Below are positions 22,358-30,826 of a stretch of 64,000 nucleotides of DNA, one piece after another; the first letter of the stretch is position 1, and each line of letters starts with the position of its first letter. The DNA comes from Actinoplanes sp. SE50/110 (GTDB taxonomy: Bacteria > Actinomycetota > Actinomycetes > Mycobacteriales > Micromonosporaceae), in NCBI RefSeq assembly GCF_900119315.1, contig NZ_LT827010.1, forward strand, positions 4,125,001-4,189,000, read 5' to 3'. The position numbers and the translations under genes are program-made. Under the pieces are notes generated by a model that was not told the DNA's origin, did no database searches, and was given only the letters and a program-made list of their open reading frames with translations.

Positions 22358-23626
22358 TCAGCAGGTGCCCTGGTCCGCCCAGACGTCCCACTGGCCGCTG
22401 TGGGTGGCCGGGGACTCGCCCTGCGTCCACCACTTGGCCCGGTACTTGTGGCCGTTGAACGACACGACCGACCCGCCGGTGTAGACGCTGGAGGCGTTCC
22501 AGGCCGGCGCGGTGCATCCGGCCGGGGGCGTCGACCGGGAGCTGGACGGCGAGGTGGAGACCGACGCCGACGGGCCGGGGCTCGACGTCGTACCGCCGCC
22601 GGAGGTGAACGCCGCGAAGGCGTGGCTGAACTGCCAGGTGGTCTGGCTGATCCCGGAGCAGCTGTCGCTGCCCGCGGTGCCCGGGCAGCCACCGTTGTCG
22701 CGCTGCAGTGCCCAGAAGGACAGCAGGCCGAGGCCCTTCTGGGTGGCCCACTGCGCGACCACCGGGGCGTCCGCGGTGGTGAAGGTCTCGGCCGCGCCGT
22801 AGTCGTCGATGCCGATCATCTCGGTGACGCCGACCGCGTTCCACAACTGCGCGTCGGTCTTGGCCGGGTAGAGCTGGTGCAGCTGGTCGTGCAGTCCGGT
22901 GGCGGCGGTCTTGGTGTCGGCGGCCATCTGGTGGGTGGCCCCGTCGTAGTAGTCGAAGGTCATCAGGTTGACCAGGTCGATGCGCGCGTTGTTGGCCATC
23001 GCGTTGCGCAGCACGGCCAGCCCGGAGTCGGCGAGCCCGGAGGTGGTGGTCGGCAGCGTGTAGGAGAACTGCACGGTCCGGCCCTGCGCCGCGGCCCAGT
23101 CCTCGACCAGCTTGATCGCCTTGTTGCGACGGTCGATGCCGGCGGTGTTGGTCAGTGAGTTGTCCTCGATGTCCAGGTCGAGACGGGTCACGTCGTACGT
23201 GGTGATGACGTTCTCGAAGACCGCGGCGATCGAGCTGACGGTGGTGCAGCTGTCGGCGATCTCGGTGCCGGTGTTGTCCGCGGTGTAGCCGCCGAACGAC
23301 GGGATCACGTCGCCGCCGCCGGCCCGGATGGCGGCGATGTCGGCCCCGAAGGTGGACGCCGCGACCGGGCTGCCGGTGTCGCCGTTCCAGTACGCGGTGC
23401 ACGAGCCCTTGGTGGCGGCCTGCAGGAACGCCATGGTCAGGTGCTTGGCGCCGGACTGCTGCACCAGGGTGGCCGGGTTGTCGCCGGTCCACGCCTCGAA
23501 GTAGGGGGCGAAGACGTGGGCCGGCAGCGGGGTGGCGGCGGCGTCGGCCGCGTGCACGACCGTCATCGCCGCGGCCACACCGGCGGCGGTCGCCAGCGCC
23601 GCGGCACAGAGCCGTTTGCGGTTCAT
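22358..23626 (-). CDS. Secreted GH18 chitinase with CBM5/12
   Basis: This 422-aa protein has a signal peptide (about residues 1-30). The GH18 domain carries DxDxE, read as Asp150, Asp152 and catalytic Glu154 in LDLDIED, together with SFGGYT and MTFDYYDG. A Ser/Thr/Pro linker (about 340-370) leads to a C-terminal chitin-binding CBM5/12 module with KYRAKWWTQGESPATHSGQWDVW. It should cleave chitin outside the cell. It is divergent from a second chitinase, and an inverted TTAGGAAAC-type motif sits 21 bases above its ATG, probably controlling induction. Confidence 0.95.
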   Translation of the reverse strand: MNRKRLCAAALATAAGVAAAMTVVHAADAAATPLPAHVFAPYFEAWTGDNPATLVQQSGAKHLTMAFLQAATKGSCTAYWNGDTGSPVAASTFGADIAAIRAGGGDVIPSFGGYTADNTGTEIADSCTTVSSIAAVFENVITTYDVTRLDLDIEDNSLTNTAGIDRRNKAIKLVEDWAAAQGRTVQFSYTLPTTTSGLADSGLAVLRNAMANNARIDLVNLMTFDYYDGATHQMAADTKTAATGLHDQLHQLYPAKTDAQLWNAVGVTEMIGIDDYGAAETFTTADAPVVAQWATQKGLGLLSFWALQRDNGGCPGTAGSDSCSGISQTTWQFSHAFAAFTSGGGTTSSPGPSASVSTSPSSSRSTPPAGCTAPAWNASSVYTGGSVVSFNGHKYRAKWWTQGESPATHSGQWDVWADQGTC

Positions 23627-23647
23627 CGGGTGGACCTCCGGGAACTC

Positions 23648-23664
23648 TTAGAAAGGTTTCCTAA
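23648..23664 (-). promoter_or_regulatory. Chitinase operator-like site, left copy
   Basis: Read on the minus strand this is TTAGGAAACCTTTCTAA, a near-palindrome. It lies 21 bases upstream of the left chitinase ATG. The same motif, reversed, occurs before the right chitinase. Confidence 0.6.
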
Positions 23665-23752
23665 CAGTGGAGGACCGTAACGACGTACATCGGAAATTGT
23701 CAATGTTGTGAAACGCATGACATCTGTCATGGGTGTGACGCGCCGTAATCAA

Positions 23753-23769
23753 TTAGGAAACTTTGTTAA
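23753..23769 (+). promoter_or_regulatory. Chitinase operator-like site, right copy
   Basis: TTAGGAAACTTTGTTAA lies 35 bases upstream of the right chitinase ATG. It shares the first nine bases and the TAA end with the left copy. The symmetric placement implies one regulator for both genes. Confidence 0.6.
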
Positions 23770-23804
23770 AGATTCACATGCGTCACCTCGTCCCCGGAGA
23801 TGTC

Positions 23805-25010
23805 ATGAAGAAGATTCTCATTGCCGCGGCCGGCGCCGTGGCCCTGGCCGGCGCCGGCATCGCCGTCGCCACTCAGGCCGACGCCGCGACGCTGTCCAGC
23901 AACTGGTACGCCTCCGCGCCGTATCTGATGCCGTTCGACAACAGCCCGCCCGACCCGGTCGAGGTCATGAACGCCACCGGGCAGAAGGCCTTCCAACTGG
24001 CCTTCATCCTGGCCCCCAACGGCGGCGGCTGCACGCCCACCTGGGACGGCACCCGCCCGGTCGCCGACGACACCACCGCCACCGCGCTGATCAGCAGGAT
24101 CCGCGGCAACGGCGGCGACGTCAGCGTCTCGATCGGCGGCTACGGCGGCACCAAGCTCGGCCAGACCTGCGGCACCCCGGAGGCCACCGCCGCGGCGTAT
24201 CAGCAGGTGATCACCAAGTACGGGCTCAAGGCGATGGACTTCGACCTTGAAGAGCCGGAGTACGAGAACACCGCCGCGGTGCACAACGAGATCGGCGCCG
24301 CCCGGATCCTGCAGAACAACAACCCCGGCCTGTACGTGTCGATCACGACCGCCGGGACGGCGGCCGGCACCGGCTGGTTCGGCACCCAGATGCTCAACGA
24401 GGCGAAGGCGCAGGGCTTCACCCCGGCCAACTACTCGATCATGCCGTTCGACGGCGGTTTCAGCGGCGGCAGCGCCCAGGTGTCCGCGCTGGAAGCCTTC
24501 CACACCCTCCTGATGAACACGTTCGGCTGGGACAGCGCCACCGCGTACGCCCACGAGGGCATCTCCCAGATGAACGGGCGCAGCGACGCCGGTGAGTACT
24601 TCCGGCAGGCCGACTTCCAGACCACCCTGGACTACGCGCTGAACCACAAGCTGGCCCGCTACACCAACTGGTCGGTCAACCGTGACCGGCAGTGCGCCGA
24701 CCCCAACCAGAGCACCACCTCCGGCACGTGCAGCAGCGTCCCGCAGACCCCGTGGGAGTTCACCAAGTACTCGGCGCGCTTCGCCGGCGCCACCCCGCCG
24801 GTGACCACCTCGCCGTCGACCACCACCGGCACTCCGCCGACCGGCGGCACCTGCACGGTCGCCGCGTGGAGCGCGACGGCCACCTACACCCAGGGCAACC
24901 AGGTGAGCCAGAACGGCCACAAGTACACCGCCAAGTGGTGGACGCAGAACGAGTCGCCCGCCACGCACAGCGGTCAGTGGGACGTCTGGGCCGACAACGG
25001 CACCTGCTGA
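23805..25010 (+). CDS. Secreted GH18 chitinase with CBM5/12 (second copy type)
   Basis: This 401-aa protein has a signal peptide (residues 1-28, ending ADA). The GH18 domain has its catalytic motif at Asp145, Asp147 and Glu149 in AMDFDLEEPE, plus SIGGYGG. A Thr/Pro linker (about 335-350) and a CBM5/12 nearly identical at its end to that of the divergent chitinase follow. The two catalytic domains are only distantly alike, so they are complementary enzymes rather than recent duplicates. The ATG at 23805 follows GGAG and starts the signal peptide; an upstream ATG at 23763 overlaps the operator-like motif and is less likely. Confidence 0.95.
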   Translation: MKKILIAAAGAVALAGAGIAVATQADAATLSSNWYASAPYLMPFDNSPPDPVEVMNATGQKAFQLAFILAPNGGGCTPTWDGTRPVADDTTATALISRIRGNGGDVSVSIGGYGGTKLGQTCGTPEATAAAYQQVITKYGLKAMDFDLEEPEYENTAAVHNEIGAARILQNNNPGLYVSITTAGTAAGTGWFGTQMLNEAKAQGFTPANYSIMPFDGGFSGGSAQVSALEAFHTLLMNTFGWDSATAYAHEGISQMNGRSDAGEYFRQADFQTTLDYALNHKLARYTNWSVNRDRQCADPNQSTTSGTCSSVPQTPWEFTKYSARFAGATPPVTTSPSTTTGTPPTGGTCTVAAWSATATYTQGNQVSQNGHKYTAKWWTQNESPATHSGQWDVWADNGTC

Positions 25011-25019
25011 GCGCGGCAC

Positions 25020-25049
25020 CCCGGGCCGGAGACCGGTCTCCGGCCCGGG
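25020..25049 (+). terminator. 15-bp perfect dyad after the chitinase
   Basis: 25020-25034 is the exact reverse complement of 25035-25049, centred on ACCGGT. It starts ten bases after the chitinase stop and would fold into a long hairpin with a minimal loop. Confidence 0.7.
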
Positions 25050-25141
25050 TGGCACGTCCCCGCGGCGACTGCTGTGATGACTATTCGCCGGCCCGCCCGT
25101 CATATCTGCGTACGAGGTCGACGACGCGGAAGGACGAGGCA

Positions 25142-26064
25142 ATGGTCGCGGAGACAACGGAGACGTTCGCCGGGCTGGCCGAACGGCACCGGCGGGAACT
25201 GCACGTGCACTGCTACCGGATGCTCGGCTCGTTCGAGGACGCCGAGGACGCCGTCCAGGAGACATTCCTGCGGGCATGGCGGCGGCGGGAGACCTTCGAG
25301 GGCCGGTCGACCTTCCGGGCTGGCTGTACCGGATCGCCACGAACACCTGCCTCGACCTGCTGGCCAGGACCCGCCCCGAACCGGCCACCGGCGGCGAGGT
25401 GCTCTGGCTGCAGCCGTATCCGGACCGGCTGCTCGACGACCCGGAGACCGCCGCCGTCGACCGGGAGACCATCGAACTGGCCTACATCGTCGCGGTCCAG
25501 CACCTGGCGCCCCGCCCGCGGGCCGTGCTGATCCTGCGCGACGTGCTCGGCTGGCCGGCCCGGCAGGTCGCCGACCTGCTCGGCGACTCGGTGAACTCGG
25601 TGAACAGCGCCCTGCAGCGGGCCCGGGCCGGCATGCGCGAACACCTGCCCGCCGAACGCCGGGACTGGACCGGCGGCGCCGGCGACCCCGGCACGCGCGA
25701 CCTGGTGCGCCGCTTCACCGAGGCCAGCGTCACCCCCGACATCGCCCGGCTGGCCACCCTGCTGCGTGACGACATCCGCTACTCGATGCCGCCCACCCCG
25801 GGCCTCGTGGTCGGCCGTGGGGCCGTGGTCGAGGACTGGACCGCCAGCGGCTTCGCCGGGATGACCGGCCTGCGCGCCGTGCCGACCGCGGTGAACCGGC
25901 AGCCCGCCGTCGCCTTCTACCACTGGCGGGCCGCGCGGCAGGCGTGTCTGCCGCTGACCCTGGACGTCCTGCGGATCACCGGCGGGGCGATCGCCGAGAT
26001 CATCACCTTCCACCGCGACCGGTTCCCGTCGCTGGGCCTGCCGGAGGGCCTGGGTGCGGCATGA
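25142..26064 (+). pseudogene. ECF sigma factor with C-terminal SnoaL-like domain, frameshifted
   Basis: From the ATG at 25142, sigma region 2 reads normally (FAGLAERHRRELHVHCYRM, then DAEDAVQETFLRAW). At about 25319 one base is missing: TTCCGGGCTGGCTG should be TTCCGGGCCTGGCTG. The gene then continues intact in the next frame with WLYRIATNTCLDLLAR, region 4 (LAPRPRAVLILRDVLGW, then VNSALQRARAG) and a SnoaL-like C-terminal domain. Corrected, it is a full-length ECF factor of about 307 aa of the SigJ/TIGR02960 type. It overlaps the next gene by four bases. The lesion is either a recent inactivation or a sequencing error. Confidence 0.85.
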
Positions 26065-26444
26065 GCGTGCTGCGTACCGGCCTGCTCGCCACCCTCGCGG
26101 CGATGGCCGCGACCACCGTCACCGCGGCCCTCGCCCGGTGCGCCGGCGTCGACTTCGAACTGCCGGACGGCGGCCAATCCATCCCACTGCCCGGCTTCGC
26201 GGTGATGACCGGCATCTTCTCGACCGCCGGAGTGCTCATCGCGGTGGCGCTGCGCCGGTGGAGCGCCGTACCCGCCGTCAGGTTCGTCACGATCACCGCG
26301 GTCCTCACCGTGCTCTCGCTGATCGCCCCGGTGCTCTCCGGGGGTAACCCCGCCACCGTGCTCGCCCTGCTCGCCCTTCACCTGATCGCCGCGGCGGTGA
26401 TGATTCCGGGGCTGGCCCGGAGTCTGTCGCGGCCTGGGGGTTGA
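26061..26444 (+). CDS. DUF6069-like four-helix membrane protein
   Basis: This 127-aa protein has four hydrophobic segments (about residues 5-28, 44-64, 72-92 and 98-118) with a loop containing GVDFELPDGGQSIPLPGFA. That matches the DUF6069 family commonly encoded beside ECF sigma factors. The ATG overlaps the sigma stop (ATGA). It may act as a membrane partner or target of that sigma factor; this is inferred from coupling alone. If the sigma frame is truly broken, translation here loses its coupling. Confidence 0.78.
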   Translation: MSVLRTGLLATLAAMAATTVTAALARCAGVDFELPDGGQSIPLPGFAVMTGIFSTAGVLIAVALRRWSAVPAVRFVTITAVLTVLSLIAPVLSGGNPATVLALLALHLIAAAVMIPGLARSLSRPGG

Positions 26445-26536
26445 CCCCCAGGCCGGCGTGGGGGCTGGCCGGCTGTTTTCGCACCGGCGTCTTTCCTACC
26501 TTCGAGGCGAAGCTGTCCTCGTGAAGGGAACCTCTC

Positions 26537-27679
26537 ATGAACGTTCGGTGGTGGCGCGCCCTGGCGGCGGCGTCGGTCGGCGTGCTGCTGACCACGGTCG
26601 GTGGGCACGGCGCGTCGGCGGCGCCGCCCACGCCCCTGCAGCGTGGTCTCGACGATCTGCACCGTCTCGGCGTCGCCGGGGCGCAGGGCCTGATCCGCGA
26701 CGGCAGCCGGGTGACCGCCGCCCGCAGCGGCGTGGCCGACCGGGACACCGGCGCGCCGATGCCGGCCGACGGGTACTTCCGGATCGGCAGTGACACCAAG
26801 ACGTTCGTGTCGGTGGTGCTGCTCCAACTCGTCGGGGAGGGCCGCATCACGCTGGACGACCCGATCGAGAACTGGCTGCCCGGTGTCGTCGACGGCCACG
26901 GCAACGACGGCCGGCACATCACCGTGCGCCAGATCCTGCAACAGACGAGTGGGCTCTACGACGGCACCGGTGACCTCGCCGTGCTGAAGTCGGCCGACGA
27001 GTACCGGGCGCACCGGCTCGACCACCACACCGAGGCACAACTGGTGGCGGCGGCGATGCAGCACCCGCCACTGTTCCCGGCCGGCACCCGGTGGAGCTAC
27101 TCGAACACCAACTATCTGGTGGCCGGGATGCTCGTCGAACGGGTCACCGGACGCTGCTGGTTCACCGAGGTGCGTTCCCGGATCCTGGCGCCGCTGCACC
27201 TGACCCGTACGTTCTACCCCGGCGACCGGTCGACCCTGCCCCGGCCGCACGCCGAGGGGTACCAGCATTTCACCCCGGGTGGTCCGCTGATCGACGTGAC
27301 GATCGTCAACCCGACGGTGGCGGGTTCGGCCGGTGGGCTGGTCAGCACCACCACCGACATGGCGCGCTTCTGGCAGGCGGTGACGTCCGGCCGGCTGCTT
27401 CCGCCGGCGCAGATGGCCGAGATGCGCCGGACGGTGCCGGCCGGCGACTTCGAGGCACTGCGGCCCGGCATCACCTACGGACTGGGCATCATGTGGGTGC
27501 CGAACCGGTGCGGCGGCTACTGGGCACACTGGGGTGGCATGCCCGGGATGGAGATCATGGAGGCGGCGGCGCCCGGCGGCCACCGATCGGCGGTCTTCTA
27601 CCTGACCACCGACCTGACCGAGGCGGCTCCCGTCATGCAGCGCGGGATGACCCTGCTCGACGACCTGATCTGCGACTGA
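26537..27679 (+). CDS. Secreted serine hydrolase, beta-lactamase/DD-peptidase fold
   Basis: This 380-aa protein begins with a signal peptide (residues 1-29). It carries all three motifs of the class C beta-lactamase/DD-peptidase family: SDTK (Ser85-Lys88), YSN (Tyr188-Ser-Asn190) and HWGG (His331). Such enzymes are D-alanyl-D-alanine carboxypeptidases or esterases acting on cell-wall or extracellular substrates. A GAAGGGA ribosome site precedes the ATG. The length is typical. A role in beta-lactam resistance cannot be claimed from sequence. Confidence 0.92.
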   Translation: MNVRWWRALAAASVGVLLTTVGGHGASAAPPTPLQRGLDDLHRLGVAGAQGLIRDGSRVTAARSGVADRDTGAPMPADGYFRIGSDTKTFVSVVLLQLVGEGRITLDDPIENWLPGVVDGHGNDGRHITVRQILQQTSGLYDGTGDLAVLKSADEYRAHRLDHHTEAQLVAAAMQHPPLFPAGTRWSYSNTNYLVAGMLVERVTGRCWFTEVRSRILAPLHLTRTFYPGDRSTLPRPHAEGYQHFTPGGPLIDVTIVNPTVAGSAGGLVSTTTDMARFWQAVTSGRLLPPAQMAEMRRTVPAGDFEALRPGITYGLGIMWVPNRCGGYWAHWGGMPGMEIMEAAAPGGHRSAVFYLTTDLTEAAPVMQRGMTLLDDLICD

Positions 27680-27716
27680 CGGCCTGCCCGCCGTTGTCCG
27701 CCGGGGCCAGGCCCGG

Positions 27717-28424
27717 TCAGAGGTCGGCGACGGTCAGCCAGCCGGCCGAGGCCGGGCGGTAGCCGTGGCGGGCGGCCAGGCCGTGGACCACGGCCGGCAC
27801 GTGGCCGGCTCCGTCCACCACCGCGATCTCGATCTCCTGGTCGTGCCGTTCGTCGTGCAGCCGGGACAGCGCGTCCAGCAGGCGCTGATCCCGGTCGCCG
27901 AGCATCGCCTCGTCGAAGCCCGGGTAGCGATCGGTCACCGCCTCGTCCTGCGCACTGGGCAGGTCGTCCATCTCCACCTCCCGGGTCCAGATCATCCGGG
28001 TGCCACCGACCATCCGGACCATGAGCACGGCCGGCAGCACCAGCCAGAACAGCATCCGGTGCAGGACCGGTATCCGCCGCCAGCCGTGGGCGAACTCGTC
28101 CGCGGTGACGTCCGGTTCGATCACCGGCCGGCCCAGGGCCCGGTAGTCGATGTCCTCCTCGACCAGTCCGGCCCGCCGGTTGAACCGCAGAATGGAGTAG
28201 CTCATGGTGAGCGCACCGGAGAGCAGCGACGGACGGCTCCCGCCCCGGACGCCCTCCGCCACGATCACGTCAGCCTTCGTCAACCGCCGGGTGACCGCGG
28301 CGTAGAACCCCGGCTGCGCCATGTGAATCATCGGATAGATCACGAACTGCATCGGTGTGCCGCGGCGGCGCAACCGGATGACGGCCGAGCGAACGCCCAG
28401 ATCGGTGAATTCGATGATCTGCAT
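27717..28424 (-). CDS. TraB/PrgY-like domain protein
   Basis: The 235-aa product has an N-terminal beta sheet with QFVIYPMIHMAQPGFY, a segment ADVIVAEG, a hydrophobic helix around residues 115-135, and a C-terminal IEIAVVDGAGHVPAVVHGL. The early histidine and the late GAGHVPxI motif resemble TraB/GumN-type proteins, whose enzymology is poorly known. The ATG at 28424 has GGGGAGG five bases upstream, which decides the start. It is divergent from the two-component/MMPL operon. Confidence 0.7.
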   Translation of the reverse strand: MQIIEFTDLGVRSAVIRLRRRGTPMQFVIYPMIHMAQPGFYAAVTRRLTKADVIVAEGVRGGSRPSLLSGALTMSYSILRFNRRAGLVEEDIDYRALGRPVIEPDVTADEFAHGWRRIPVLHRMLFWLVLPAVLMVRMVGGTRMIWTREVEMDDLPSAQDEAVTDRYPGFDEAMLGDRDQRLLDALSRLHDERHDQEIEIAVVDGAGHVPAVVHGLAARHGYRPASAGWLTVADL

Positions 28425-28559
28425 GGCCACCTCCCCGCGCTCAGGGTGACGACTGCCGGCAACCCGCGATGTCCCCGGGCGGGAGCCTTCAGCCAATCGG
28501 CAGGTTCCCGGCAGGCGGCGGGAAGATCATCGGCCGCGCCGGTACGGCATCGTGGAACC

Positions 28560-29321
28560 GTGACTACTCCGAACCCGGCGGATCCCCGGCAGGCGGGCGG
28601 CCTGCGACCACGCACGGCCGGGCTCGTCGCCCTGCGGCCGGCCCGCGTCCTGGTGGTCGACGACGAAGCGCCCATCGCCGAGGTGCTGACCGCGATGCTC
28701 TCGTTCGCCGGCTTCGAGGTCCGGGCCGCGGCGAGTTGTGCGCAGGCGCGGGCGCTGGCGGCGGAGTTCCGGCCGGAACTGGCCGTCCTGGACATCATGC
28801 TGCCCGACGGCTCCGGCCTGGATCTGTGCCTGGAGCTGCGGGCGCGCGACGAGCAGCTGGCGGTGTTGCTGCTCAGCGCCCGCGACAGCATCGAGGACCG
28901 GGTGGCCGGCCTGACCCTGGGCGCCGACGACTACGTGATCAAGCCGTTCAGCACCGCCGAGGTGGTGGCGCGGCTGAACGTGCTGCTCCGGCGCACCGCC
29001 GGCGCGGCGCCGACGACCGCACGGCGGGTGGGTGACCTGGAACTCGACGAGCAGACCCACCGGGTGGTCCGGGCCGGCCGGGTGATCACCCTGTCGCCGA
29101 CCGAGTTCCGGCTGCTGCGGTATCTCATGCGCCATGTCGAGCTGGTGCTCTCCCGCCGGCAGATCCTGCGCGAGGTGTGGGGCTACGAGTGGGGCGGTGA
29201 CGCGGCGGTGGTGGAGAAGTTCATCAGCCAGCTGCGCGGCAAGATCGACGCGGACGGCGCGGTCCCGCTGCTGCACACCGTGCGCGGCTTCGGCTATGCG
29301 ATCCGGGAGCCGGTCGCATGA
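28560..29321 (+). CDS. OmpR/PhoB-family response regulator
   Basis: This 253-aa regulator has a receiver domain after a 27-residue N-terminal extension: acidic pair Asp34/Asp35, phospho-acceptor Asp78 in LAVLDIMLPD, Ser107 and Lys128 in DYVIKPF. It is followed by a winged-helix DNA-binding domain (about 150-250; LSPTEFRLLRYLM and TVRGFGYAI). The GTG at 28560 is the family-consistent start. The stop overlaps the kinase gene by four bases. It likely controls the downstream export genes. Confidence 0.95.
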   Translation: MTTPNPADPRQAGGLRPRTAGLVALRPARVLVVDDEAPIAEVLTAMLSFAGFEVRAAASCAQARALAAEFRPELAVLDIMLPDGSGLDLCLELRARDEQLAVLLLSARDSIEDRVAGLTLGADDYVIKPFSTAEVVARLNVLLRRTAGAAPTTARRVGDLELDEQTHRVVRAGRVITLSPTEFRLLRYLMRHVELVLSRRQILREVWGYEWGGDAAVVEKFISQLRGKIDADGAVPLLHTVRGFGYAIREPVA

Positions 29322-30802
29322 GGGGGCTCGCGGCCCGGCGGGGCTCCGGCGCCTGGCAGGGGCTGCGGGGCCGGCTGCTGGCCGGGACGCTGGCACTGCT
29401 CGCCGCCGGCCTGCTGGTCGCCGACGCGTCCGCGTACGCCGCCCTCCGGACCTTTCTCGGCGACCGGGTCGACGTGACCCTGAGATCGTTGGCGAGCCGC
29501 ATCGACGAGCAGGCCGGCCGGGGGACCGGGGCGGCGATCAGCTGGGAGACGGTGCGGGTGCTCGCCCCCGGTACCCAGTACGTCGCCGTGCTGGATCCGG
29601 ACGGCCGGCTGCTGGTGGCGCACGCCGCGGTGTCGGGCAGCGAGGACCTGACGCCACCGGTGCTGCCGACGCCGATCCCGGCCACGTCCGAGCCGTTCAC
29701 CGCACCCAGCGCCGGTGCCGGTCCCGGCTACCGGCTGGCCGCCATCACCCTGCCGGGCGCGCCGCCGCGGATCACGCTGACCATCGGCGGGGTGCGGGTC
29801 CACCCGGCCGCCCTGATCGTGGGGGTGTCGCTGGCCGACGTCGACGCCACGCTGCACCGGCTGCTGCTGGTGGAGGTGATCGCGTCGACGGCCATCCTGG
29901 TCGCCGGGGTGGCGGTCGCCACGCTGGTGCTGGGCTTCGGTCTGCGGCCGCTGCGCACCGTGGCGGACACCGCCCGGGCGATCGCCGGAGGCCAGCGCGA
30001 GCGCCGGATCCCGGTGCCGCATCCGCACAGCGAGATCGGTCGGGTGGCGGCCGAGCTCAACGCCGCCTTCAGCGAACGGGAGGAGGCCGAGGCCCGGATC
30101 CGCCGCTTCGTGGCCGACGCGTCGCATGAGCTGAGAACGCCGCTGACCACCGTCCGCGGGTGGAGCGACCTCTATCTCAACGGCGGGGTCTCGCAGTGGG
30201 AGCAGGCCGATCTGGCGTTCGCGCGCATCGGTGCGGAGACCGGACGGATGCAGCGGCTGGTCGAGGACCTGATCCTGCTGGCCCGCCTGGACGCCCGGCG
30301 CCCGCTGGACCGGGCCCCGGTCGATGTCGGCGCCGTCCTCGGCGGCCTGGTCGCCGACCTGAGCGTGGTCGAGCCCGAACGCAGCGTGTCACTCCGGGTC
30401 CCGCCGGGGCCGGCGATCGCGCTGGGCGATGAGGCTTCGCTGGTGCAGGTGTTCCGGAACCTGCTCGGCAACGCGGTCCGCCACACCCCCGCGGACAGCC
30501 CGATCGAGGTGGTCGTCGACGGCGTGGACGACGATCTGGTGATCTCCGTCCGGGATCACGGGCCCGGCCTGGATCCGCAGCTGCTGGCCCGCGCGTTCGA
30601 GCGTTTCTGGCGAGCCGACGGCGGACGGGCGGCGGGCGGGGGCAGCGGTCTGGGTCTCAGCATCGCCCGGGAGATCGTCGAGCAGCATGCGGGGACGCTG
30701 ACCCTGCACGACCGCGGCGACGACGGGGGCGGCCTGGAGGCCCGGATCACGCTGCCGGCGAGTCCTCAGCGAACCGTCAGGGTCAGCGACGGTACCCGGT
30801 AA
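29318..30802 (+). CDS. Sensor histidine kinase
   Basis: The 494-aa membrane kinase has two transmembrane helices (about residues 20-42 and 185-207) flanking an extracytoplasmic sensor of about 140 residues. A HAMP domain, a HisKA domain with the phospho-accepting His270 in DASHELRTP, and an HATPase domain with NAVRHTP, DHGPGLD and GGGSGLGLSIA follow. It is coupled to the response regulator by an ATGA overlap. The signal is unknown. Confidence 0.95.
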   Translation: MRGLAARRGSGAWQGLRGRLLAGTLALLAAGLLVADASAYAALRTFLGDRVDVTLRSLASRIDEQAGRGTGAAISWETVRVLAPGTQYVAVLDPDGRLLVAHAAVSGSEDLTPPVLPTPIPATSEPFTAPSAGAGPGYRLAAITLPGAPPRITLTIGGVRVHPAALIVGVSLADVDATLHRLLLVEVIASTAILVAGVAVATLVLGFGLRPLRTVADTARAIAGGQRERRIPVPHPHSEIGRVAAELNAAFSEREEAEARIRRFVADASHELRTPLTTVRGWSDLYLNGGVSQWEQADLAFARIGAETGRMQRLVEDLILLARLDARRPLDRAPVDVGAVLGGLVADLSVVEPERSVSLRVPPGPAIALGDEASLVQVFRNLLGNAVRHTPADSPIEVVVDGVDDDLVISVRDHGPGLDPQLLARAFERFWRADGGRAAGGGSGLGLSIAREIVEQHAGTLTLHDRGDDGGGLEARITLPASPQRTVRVSDGTR

Positions 30803-30826
30803 GGATCGGCTGTTTCTGTTGATCGC

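Noticed and set aside
24692..25531. Plus-strand frame beginning inside the chitinase and running into the sigma factor
   Set aside because: Only the part from 25142 is coding; the upstream part is out of frame with the chitinase.
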